The notes under the pieces were generated by a model. The model had not been told where the DNA came from. It ran no database searches and was given only the letters and a program-made list of their open reading frames with translations. The position numbers were made by a program, and so were the translations under genes. Positions 1 to 6,622 of a stretch of 8,153 bases of DNA are shown here, piece by piece (position 1 is the stretch's first letter; every line of letters begins with the position of its first letter). Source of the stretch: Arthrobacter sp. (GTDB lineage: Bacteria; Actinomycetota; Actinomycetes; Actinomycetales; Micrococcaceae); assembly GCA_030147325.1 (NCBI GenBank), contig JASLAA010000248.1:1-8153 (forward strand). The letters are read 5' to 3'.

Positions 1-776
1 TGGAGTTGCGGGAGCTGTCGCACTCCCGGGACGTGGATATCGTGCTGTATCCGGAGGACTTCGACTTCGATGCGGGGTCGGAGGAGCAGATCGCCTCGAA
101 CAACCAGACGAAGACGATGGTGAAGACCCTCACCAACTGGCTGGTCGAGGACGAGCCGACCGGTGCCTCCCGGCGGCTGCACCTGCACTTCCTGCACTCA
201 CCCGTCGAGATCCATGATGCGCCCGAGACCCCGGGCAGGGTCGCCGGGATGAGGTTCGAGCGGACGGAGCTGACCGGGGACGGCAACGTCCGGGGCACGG
301 GGGAGATCATCGACTACCCGGTGCAGGCCGTGTACCGGGCCATCGGCTACTTCGGGTCGGAACTGCCCGAAGTCGGGTTCGACGACAAGCGCGGGGTGAT
401 TCCCAACGAAGGCGGGCGTGTCATCGACGAGGACGGGCAGCCGGTCCCCGGCATCTACGCGACCGGTTGGATCAAGCGTGGGCCGGTCGGACTCATCGGC
501 CACACGAAGGGTGACGCGCTGGAGACCATCGGCTTCCTCCTCGAGGACAGGCTCAACCTGCCTCCGGCGGAGGACCCTGCCGAGTCAGCGATCATCGAGC
601 TGCTCGAGGCTCGCGGTGTGCAGTACACCACCTGGGAGGGGTGGCTGAAGCTCGACGCCCATGAGGCGAAGCTCGGCGCCAACTTCGTCAATACCTCGGG
701 TAGCGCGGACGTGGTCCGCGAGCGTGTGAAACTCGTGCCCCGTGAGGACATGGTTGCCATTTCTCGCGGAGAATAG
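1..776 (+). CDS. fprA: FprA-type NADPH-ferredoxin reductase, C-terminal part (5' end outside window)
   Basis: The reading frame is open from the first bases (first full codon 3-5, Glu) to a TAG at 774-776, so the true start lies upstream and about 258 C-terminal residues are visible. The protein matches what I remember of mycobacterial FprA, an FAD enzyme of the adrenodoxin-reductase class that passes electrons from NADPH to ferredoxin. Visible landmarks are the segment SPVEI near 205-220, a GYFG segment near 342-356, the stretch GVIPNEGGR near 394-420, and the diagnostic GWIKRGPVGLIGHTKGD at about 465-515. In FprA the corresponding GWIKRGPTGVIG contacts the FAD/NADP ends. The N-terminal FAD-binding GxGxxG is not in the window. 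A soluble cytoplasmic enzyme is expected. The next gene starts 62 bp downstream after a hairpin, so co-transcription is uncertain. The TTG at position 6 is an internal codon, not a start. Confidence 0.9.
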   Translation, partial: ELRELSHSRDVDIVLYPEDFDFDAGSEEQIASNNQTKTMVKTLTNWLVEDEPTGASRRLHLHFLHSPVEIHDAPETPGRVAGMRFERTELTGDGNVRGTGEIIDYPVQAVYRAIGYFGSELPEVGFDDKRGVIPNEGGRVIDEDGQPVPGIYATGWIKRGPVGLIGHTKGDALETIGFLLEDRLNLPPAEDPAESAIIELLEARGVQYTTWEGWLKLDAHEAKLGANFVNTSGSADVVRERVKLVPREDMVAISRGE

Positions 777-792
777 TCCCGCTAGACTCGGG

Positions 793-820
793 CCTGTCCC
801 ACCCCTTCCGGAGGGACAGG
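793..820 (+). terminator. Hairpin between fprA and the GAF regulator gene (terminator or operator)
   Basis: CCTGTCCC at 793-800 and GGGACAGG at 813-820 form a perfect 8-bp stem with a 12-nt loop; two more pairs (one G-U) can be added outside at 791-792/821-822. There is no U-run after it, which is common for terminators in high-G+C actinobacteria. It lies 17 bp after the fprA stop and only 18 bp before the next start codon. It could end fprA transcription, or act on the following gene as a 5'-leader structure or a repressor site. A possible -10 box TAGACT (783-788) just upstream would place the transcription start inside the left arm, but no good -35 is spaced correctly. Confidence 0.45.
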
Positions 821-838
821 TCACGAAGCGGAGTGCCG

Positions 839-2185
839 ATGTCGCCGTCCCGTTCATTGCCCGTCGCGGGGCTGTCGTCGGACGTCCTGCAGCGTAGGGC
901 TTTCGCTGCCCATGAGGCCCTCGGTCAGGGGGCGGGCGTCGGAGGGCACCTCCGTGGAATCGTGCACGAGTCCTGGCTGAGGTCGCTGGCTCTTCGTCCC
1001 GATCCGGCGACGGCACGCGCCAGCCTGTTCTGCTCCGGGGAAGAGCTCGAGGCCTACCGTCAGGGGCACCCACTCGCGACCATCATGCCGGTCATCGACC
1101 GACTGCTCGTGCAGCCGAGCCTGGAGTCCGGCATGCTCGTCGCAGTCGGGGACGAACACGGACGGCTCCTCTGGGTCGACGGTGACCAGGAGCTTCGCCG
1201 TCGGGCCGAGGGCATGCTCTTCATGGCGGGCGCCGACTGGTCGGAGGCCAGTGTCGGGACCAGCGCTCCGGGCACCGCGCTGGCACTGGGACGCAGTGTC
1301 CAGATCGCCGGCGCCGAGCACTTCAACCCTCAGGTACACCCGTGGAGCTGCACGGCGGTGCCGCTCCACGACCCGGACACCGGGACCGTGCTCGGCGTCA
1401 TCGACATCACGGGGACCGCGGATGCCGTCGCACAGCACACACTGTCCCTGGTCGAGGCCGCAGTCGCCGCGGCCGAGGCTCACCTGAGCATCCACCGGCT
1501 CCGGAGCAGACTGCCCGCCACACGTCGCAGTCGAGCCCTGCGTCCGCCCACCACGCTGTACCGCGACAGCCTTCAGATCCTCGGCACCGATCACGGGATC
1601 GTCTCCACCGGCGGAGCATCCGTGGAGCTCAGCCTTCGCCATGCCGAGCTGCTCACGCTGCTGGCCCTGCACCCCGGAGGGCTGACGGCGGAGGACCTGG
1701 TGGGCATGGCCTACTCCGACGGCGCCTCCGTGACGACGGTCAGGGCTGAGATGCTCAGGCTCCGCCGGGTCCTGGCGACCCACGGGGACGCCATCGTGCC
1801 CCAGTCCCGCCCCTACCGGATACCGATCGAGCTCGTCGTCGACGCGGTGCAGGTCTCGAACTACCTGCACCGCGGGGCGCACCGCATGGCACTCGGCATC
1901 TACCGAGGTCCCGTCCTCCCGCGGTCGCAGGCTCCTGCCATCGTGCGGCTACGAGGAGAACTGTCGGCCCTTCTGCGCGATGCAGTCCTCAACGACGGCT
2001 CGTCCGATACCGTCCTTCAGTACCTCGCGTTGCCGGAGGCCGAGTACGACGTCCAGGCGTGGCAGCTCGCCCTCAGGGTGCTCCCCTCCCGCTCACCGAG
2101 GCGGGCCGGCGTCGTGGCCCATGTGGAGCGGCTCGAATCAGAGCTTTCCGCCGGTCCTACCTCAAGATTCCCCGAGTTTCGTTAG
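839..2185 (+). CDS. GAF-domain transcriptional regulator with C-terminal winged-helix-like region
   Basis: The protein has 448 residues. I chose ATG 839 because GGAG (830-833) sits 5 nt before it; GTG 833 would place the SD inside the start. Residues 38-52 (RGIVHESWLRSL) match the lead-in of AcoR-type sensors. Residues about 80-215 form a GAF domain, with SVGTSAPGTALALGR (138-152) and PWSCTAVPLHDPDTG (168-182) typical of GAF regulators linked to alcohol and aldehyde metabolism. In place of the AAA+ sigma-54 domain and Fis helix of AcoR, residues about 258-325 (ELSLRHAELLTLLALHPGGL, then VTTVRAEMLRLRRVL) resemble an OmpR/SARP-like winged helix, followed by a helical C-terminus (340-435). It probably senses a small molecule through GAF and regulates sigma-70-type promoters. 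The ald operon 2.1 kb downstream is the obvious candidate target, and the palindrome at 4188-4202 the candidate site; this is inference. The GAF call is firm; ligand and targets are unknown. Confidence 0.82.
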   Translation: MSPSRSLPVAGLSSDVLQRRAFAAHEALGQGAGVGGHLRGIVHESWLRSLALRPDPATARASLFCSGEELEAYRQGHPLATIMPVIDRLLVQPSLESGMLVAVGDEHGRLLWVDGDQELRRRAEGMLFMAGADWSEASVGTSAPGTALALGRSVQIAGAEHFNPQVHPWSCTAVPLHDPDTGTVLGVIDITGTADAVAQHTLSLVEAAVAAAEAHLSIHRLRSRLPATRRSRALRPPTTLYRDSLQILGTDHGIVSTGGASVELSLRHAELLTLLALHPGGLTAEDLVGMAYSDGASVTTVRAEMLRLRRVLATHGDAIVPQSRPYRIPIELVVDAVQVSNYLHRGAHRMALGIYRGPVLPRSQAPAIVRLRGELSALLRDAVLNDGSSDTVLQYLALPEAEYDVQAWQLALRVLPSRSPRRAGVVAHVERLESELSAGPTSRFPEFR

Positions 2186-2315
2186 CAGATCGCAATAAAA
2201 GCGTCGCGGAGCGGTTCTGATCGGTCTAACGTTGTGCCTGATGGCGAACGGTGACGCCCGCAGTCGTGCTCCAGGTCGACCATCGCAGCACAGCACTTTT
2301 TCTGAGGGGACATTC
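2186..2315 (+). promoter_or_regulatory. Upstream region and ribosome binding site of the M23 peptidase gene
   Basis: These 130 bp separate the GAF gene from the peptidase gene. GAGGGGA at 2304-2310 is a good Shine-Dalgarno sequence 5 nt before GTG 2316 and decides that start over in-frame TTG 2232 and ATG 2241, which lack one. TAACGT at 2227-2232 fits a loose TANNNT -10 pattern, but I see no convincing -35. The 8-bp palindrome GGTCGACC lies at 2273-2280 and may be chance. No conserved c-di-AMP riboswitch elements, which precede some actinobacterial cell-wall hydrolase genes, are visible. Confidence 0.4.
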
Positions 2316-4112
2316 GTGACGCACGCTGGACAGCACCTTGGCAGGCAGAAGGCGAAGGGGCACACCGTCCGTATCTCGCGTACGAAGATGAACGCGAGTC
2401 TCGCGATGGTGGTCTGCTTCGCCGGCTTCCAGGGCATCGTCCCCCAGACCTGGGAGTCGGCATCCGCCGTCGCGCCGGTCATCGATCGCACGGTGTCCGG
2501 CGTCCCGTCCGATGATGCACTCGACCCGACCGGCACGGTCGGATCGTCGCTCCTCGTCCCGCTCGCCGGGCTCGACGCGATCAATCCGCTCGACGCCGGG
2601 AGAACCGCAGCCGGGTTCCCGGTCGGTAACCGTCCCGGTGCTGCCGGTGTCGCGGTTCCGGTGACGCCTCCGGCACGGCCTGCGGAGGGCACGCTCTTCG
2701 GCCCGCTCGCCGCACTCGTCCCCACCTCGTCCTTCGGCTTCCGCACCAGTCCCATCACGGGGGAAGCCGGCGAGTTCCACACCGGCCAGGATTACGCGGC
2801 GCCCTGCGGGACAGCAGTGTACGCAGCCGACGCCGGAACCGTCCGCGCAGTGGGCTGGCACCCCTGGGGAGGCGGGAACCGCGTCGAGGTGGACCACGGC
2901 AACGGACTGATCACCAGCTACAACCACCTGCAAGGCATCTCGGTCACCGCGGGTGACGCCGTCGCCGGTGGGGACCCCATCGCTGCGCTCGGGACGACCG
3001 GCTCGTCGACCGGATGCCACCTCCACTTCGAGACCATCCTGAACGGTGAGCACGTCGATCCCCTCCGGTGGAAACTGGTTTCGACGCAGCACGGCGGACG
3101 CATGGGCGACCTGAAGGACTACGCCCCTGACGCTGCCGGGAATTCCACCCTTCCGGTCTGGGCCCAGTCCTCCACCCGGTCGGACCAGCCGGCCCCGGGC
3201 GAAGAGCCTGCCGTGTCCTCGCCGGTTCCAGCCGCGGCGGAGACGCTCGCCGGAGGTGTCCCGCGCCCCGCTCCCGCTCCTGAGGTCGCGCCGGTGGGTG
3301 CCGTCGCCGACAAGAAGCCGGTCCCACCCCGCCAGGAGGCAGTGCAGGTGCCGCCCAGGGAGGGGACGACGACGGTCCCCCGGAAGCCCGGAGGAACGCC
3401 GCCCGTGGTGCCCCCGCCCGTGGTGAAGCCGCCGGTTCCACCCAAGGAGGGTGGCAAGCCGGGTGTGACGACTCCGGTGGAGCCGCTGCCGGTTCCACCC
3501 AAGGAGGGTGGCAAGCCGGGTGTGACGTCTCCGGTGGAGCCGCTGCCGGTTCCACCCAAGGAGGGTGGCAAGCCGGGTGTGACGCCGCCGGTGGAGCCGC
3601 TGCCGGTCGTACCGACGCCCGAGCCGGGCGTTGTCCCGGGCACGGGTACTCCGACGCCGGACGTGGATCCCTCCTGCGATACGGACTCTCTGCCCGACGA
3701 TGCCACGAGTCCCGATCCCGCCGTGTCCGGAACGGGCGAGGCGGCGGTGGCAGTACCGCAGGCGGACGCCGCTGCACCGGTAGCCGGCGAGTCCGGTTCG
3801 GATGCTGCGCCGCCGACCGTCGTGGCGGACGGTGCCGACGGAACCGATCCTGCAACCGAGGGCGATGTCGATACCCCCGCGGGCACTCCGGCTCCTGACC
3901 AGGCAGCGGACGGCGAGACCGAGCCCTCCGTGTGCGGTGAGGCAAACGATCCGGAGGCCGCCTCTGCGTCGGTGGCCGCGTATTCCCCAGCGGGCGCTGC
4001 TGCGTCGAAGGAGGCGAGCGCTCCGGAGGGATTGGATGCTCCGGCGACCGCTGTCGAACCGGCGTCCGGTACTGCTCCTGAGTCCGTGCCGACCGTGCCG
4101 ACCGAGGGCTGA
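2316..4112 (+). CDS. Secreted M23 family (LytM-like) metallopeptidase with Pro-rich repeat tail
   Basis: The product has 598 residues from GTG 2316. A basic N-terminus (RQKAKGHTVRISRTK) leads into the hydrophobic stretch ASLAMVVCFAGFQGIV (27-42) and a signal-peptidase-like site near SASA (48-51), so Sec export is likely; no twin-arginine or lipobox is evident. The peptidase domain spans about 136-252: HTGQD gives zinc ligands H155 and D159, HLHFE gives H235 and H237, and NHL supplies H204, so every LytM-type catalytic position is present and the enzyme should be active on peptidoglycan cross-links. Cys164 and Cys234 flank the active site and could form a disulfide. Residues about 315-445 are Pro-rich, with three 19-residue repeats, possibly crossing the wall; 445-598 is an acidic Ala/Pro/Asp-rich tail without LPXTG or a transmembrane anchor, with two further Cys (454, 540). 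The exact cleavage bond specificity cannot be read from sequence. Confidence 0.9.
   Translation: MTHAGQHLGRQKAKGHTVRISRTKMNASLAMVVCFAGFQGIVPQTWESASAVAPVIDRTVSGVPSDDALDPTGTVGSSLLVPLAGLDAINPLDAGRTAAGFPVGNRPGAAGVAVPVTPPARPAEGTLFGPLAALVPTSSFGFRTSPITGEAGEFHTGQDYAAPCGTAVYAADAGTVRAVGWHPWGGGNRVEVDHGNGLITSYNHLQGISVTAGDAVAGGDPIAALGTTGSSTGCHLHFETILNGEHVDPLRWKLVSTQHGGRMGDLKDYAPDAAGNSTLPVWAQSSTRSDQPAPGEEPAVSSPVPAAAETLAGGVPRPAPAPEVAPVGAVADKKPVPPRQEAVQVPPREGTTTVPRKPGGTPPVVPPPVVKPPVPPKEGGKPGVTTPVEPLPVPPKEGGKPGVTSPVEPLPVPPKEGGKPGVTPPVEPLPVVPTPEPGVVPGTGTPTPDVDPSCDTDSLPDDATSPDPAVSGTGEAAVAVPQADAAAPVAGESGSDAAPPTVVADGADGTDPATEGDVDTPAGTPAPDQAADGETEPSVCGEANDPEAASASVAAYSPAGAAASKEASAPEGLDAPATAVEPASGTAPESVPTVPTEG
3432..3602 (+). 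repeat. Three tandem 57-bp repeats coding for a Pro-rich 19-residue unit
   Basis: Copies run 3432-3488, 3489-3545 and 3546-3602, each coding PVPPKEGGKPGVTxPVEPL. The DNA copies are identical except at the codon for x, which is ACT, TCT or CCG (Thr, Ser, Pro). Near identity at the nucleotide level, synonymous sites included, points to recent duplication or ongoing homogenisation. A truncated further unit starts at 3603 and diverges (CCGGTCGTA). The array stays in frame, so copy-number change would lengthen or shorten the peptidase tail without breaking it. Confidence 0.95.
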
Positions 4113-4155
4113 CGCCGCCACGTCCTCCGCAGGGACAAGAGGCGAAGCCCAAGGA

Positions 4156-4169
4156 TCCCTCACGAGGGA
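4156..4169 (+). terminator. Short hairpin after the M23 peptidase gene
   Basis: TCCCT (4156-4160) and AGGGA (4165-4169) form a 5-bp stem around the tetraloop CACG, about 44 bp after the peptidase stop. There is no U-run and the stem is short, so it is a weak terminator candidate. Confidence 0.3.
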
Positions 4170-4187
4170 GGCGGGCATGATCCTGGA

Positions 4188-4205
4188 TGCAACGTCGTTG
4201 CAACG
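4188..4205. promoter_or_regulatory. Palindromic operator candidate upstream of the aldehyde dehydrogenase operon
   Basis: TGCAACGTCGTTGCA at 4188-4202 is a perfect 7+1+7 inverted repeat. Overlapping it, CGTTGCAACG at 4196-4205 is a second perfect palindrome, so GCAACG occurs twice as a direct repeat 11 bp apart (4189-4194 and 4200-4205), about one helical turn, with a reverse copy between. It lies about 70-85 bp before the ald start and covers the expected -35 area of the -10 box at 4216-4221. It is probably the site of the ald regulator, and the GAF protein encoded at 839-2185 is the first candidate. The TetR-family protein is less likely because its own candidate site differs. Confidence 0.6.
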
Positions 4206-4215
4206 GCCCGGCTCC

Positions 4216-4221
4216 TACGCT
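4216..4221 (+). promoter_or_regulatory. Candidate -10 box of the ald operon promoter
   Basis: TACGCT fits the TANNNT pattern and is identical to the candidate -10 before the TetR gene. The -35 area (about 4192-4198) is a poor match to TTGACA and falls within the palindrome at 4188-4202, as expected for a promoter that needs an activator. Transcription would start near 4228, leaving a leader of about 45 nt. Confidence 0.35.
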
Positions 4222-4229
4222 GTGCAGCA

Positions 4230-4245
4230 GGGACGACGACGTCCC
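4230..4245 (+). other. Small hairpin in the ald 5' leader
   Basis: GGGACG (4230-4235) and CGTCCC (4240-4245) form a perfect 6-bp stem closed by the tetraloop ACGA. It would lie at the very 5' end of the predicted ald transcript, 15 nt before the Shine-Dalgarno AAGGAG (4261-4266). It may stabilise the mRNA or be incidental. Confidence 0.35.
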
Positions 4246-4273
4246 GCCCTCCCACAGTTGAAGGAGTCTGACG

Positions 4274-5797
<1,524 letters not shown>

Positions 5798-5805
5798 GAG
5801 GCGTG

Positions 5806-6243
5806 ATGACCGTCGAAGCCTCCGTGACCATTCCGGGGGAGACCTTCTCCCGGGTGGCGCTCACCGACAGCGCCGTCGACCTGCTGGACACGCTGTGGCT
5901 CATCCACGGGCCGCTGATGTTCCACCAGTCCGGCGGGTGCTGTGACGGTTCCTCTCCCATGTGCTATCCGGCGGGGGAGTTCATCACCGCGGAGGCGGAC
6001 GTGCTCCTGGGGGTCCTGGACATCTCGGCCGGCGCCGCCGGCCGGGCGGATCCCGGTGTTCCGAGCGGTACGGGCACCGGCGAGGAGCCACGGCTCATCG
6101 ATTTCTGGATGTCGCGGGAGCAGTTCGAATACTGGCGCCATACCCACCTGACGGTCGACGTGGTCCCCGGACGGGGAAGCGGGTTCTCCGTCGAGGCTCC
6201 GGAGGGGAAGCGGTTCCTGATCCGGTCGCGCCTGATGGAGTAG
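5806..6243 (+). CDS. DUF779 family protein, aldehyde dehydrogenase partner
   Basis: The protein has 145 residues. ATG 5806 is preferred because AGGAGG (5796-5801) is 4 nt upstream; GTG 5803 would leave only 1 nt. The SD overlaps the ald stop codon, indicating translational coupling. The family signature is clear: HQSGGCCDGSSPMCYP at 40-55, with Cys45, Cys46 and Cys53; DVLLG (65-69); FWMS, QFEYW and HTHLTVDVVPGRG at 100-124; and RFLIRSRL near the end. The conserved Cys cluster plus His residues (H40, H112, H114) could bind a metal or act in redox or maturation, but I know of no established biochemical function. DUF779 genes are regularly adjacent to ExaC/AldB-type dehydrogenases, so a role in activity or maturation of that enzyme is a reasonable inference. 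Between DVLLG and FWMS lies a Gly/Ala-rich insertion of about 20-25 residues (72-96) not present in the shorter homologues I remember. Confidence 0.88.
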   Translation: MTVEASVTIPGETFSRVALTDSAVDLLDTLWLIHGPLMFHQSGGCCDGSSPMCYPAGEFITAEADVLLGVLDISAGAAGRADPGVPSGTGTGEEPRLIDFWMSREQFEYWRHTHLTVDVVPGRGSGFSVEAPEGKRFLIRSRLME

Positions 6244-6248
6244 CCGCT

Positions 6249-6291
6249 GCGGAAGGGCCCGCCGTGTCCGGTGCACGACGGGCCCTTCCGC
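6249..6291. terminator. Strong hairpin terminator between convergent operons
   Basis: GCGGAAGGGCCCG (6249-6261) and CGGGCCCTTCCGC (6279-6291) form a perfect 13-bp stem. After one C-A mismatch the pairing continues inside with CGTG/CACG (6263-6266 and 6274-6277). It starts 6 bp after the DUF779 stop and ends 17 bp before the end of the convergent ArsR gene, so it can end transcription from both sides. There is no U-run on either strand, as is usual in high-G+C actinobacteria. Confidence 0.85.
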
Positions 6292-6307
6292 GTCGGTGCA
6301 GGAATTG

Positions 6308-6622
6308 TCAGGCGTGCTCGTGGTGCTCGGGGTCGACGGCGAGGACGATCCCGAGGAGATCCGTCAAGGCATGGCCCAGCTTCGGATCGACGAGTTCGTA
6401 GCGCGAGCGACGGCCTTCGGGAACGGAGACCACGAGTCCGCAGCCGCGCAGGCAGGACAGGTGGTTGGACAGGCTCTGGCGGCTGACACCCAGCAGCAGC
6501 GCCAGTTCACTGGGATAGGCCGGGGCGTCGCGCAGCGCCACCAGGATCCGCACTCGCGTCGGATCCGAGAGAGCAGTGCCCACGCGCTCCAGGACGGAGG
6601 TCGAGGTCAGTGGCTCCAGCAT
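6308..6622 (-). CDS. cmtR: CmtR-like ArsR/SmtB family metal-responsive repressor
   Basis: The protein has 104 residues. ATG at 6622-6620 overlaps the stop of the CDF gene by one base (TGATG); AGGGAG lies 11 nt upstream inside the CDF gene. The helix-turn-helix is clear: ALSDPTRVRILVAL (17-30), SELALLLGVSRQSLSNHLSCLRG (38-60), and a wing with EGRRSRYELVD (69-79). The stretch SNHLSCLRGCGLVV and overall sequence match Mycobacterium tuberculosis CmtR, a Cd(II)/Pb(II) sensor, with Cys57 and Cys61 at the same residue numbers. CmtR's third ligand, Cys102, is absent; residues 98-104 read PEHHEHA, giving H100, H101 and H103. The protein should repress its own operon and release DNA when metal binds. 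The Cys-to-His change suggests a different metal preference (perhaps Zn, Co or Ni), which is inference. Confidence 0.88.
   Translation of the reverse strand: MLEPLTSTSVLERVGTALSDPTRVRILVALRDAPAYPSELALLLGVSRQSLSNHLSCLRGCGLVVSVPEGRRSRYELVDPKLGHALTDLLGIVLAVDPEHHEHA

Noticed and set aside
854..1882. Minus-strand open frame of 342 codons opposite the GAF regulator gene
   Set aside because: No recognisable domain; its composition is that of an antisense shadow, while the plus strand encodes a clear GAF domain.
2228..2240. Second copy of the ald palindrome upstream of the peptidase gene (AACGTTGTGC)
   Set aside because: Only a short partial similarity to TGCAACGTCGTTGCA with no matching second half-site.
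2186..2315. c-di-AMP (ydaO type) riboswitch before the cell-wall peptidase gene
   Set aside because: The region is short and I could not find the conserved riboswitch sequence blocks.
2316..2420. Lipoprotein signal (Cys34 in MVVCFAG) or twin-arginine signal in the M23 peptidase
   Set aside because: The residue before Cys34 is Val rather than Gly/Ala/Ser, and no RR pair precedes the hydrophobic stretch; an ordinary Sec signal with cleavage near SASA fits better.
3432..3602. CRISPR array or minisatellite of non-coding type
   Set aside because: Repeats are directly tandem without spacers and stay in frame within the peptidase gene.
2226..4178. Long open frames on the minus strand opposite the M23 peptidase gene (up to about 650 codons)
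   Set aside because: Their products are Arg/Gly-rich low-complexity shadows caused by high G+C and the repeat array; the plus strand has an intact M23 domain, signal peptide and SD.
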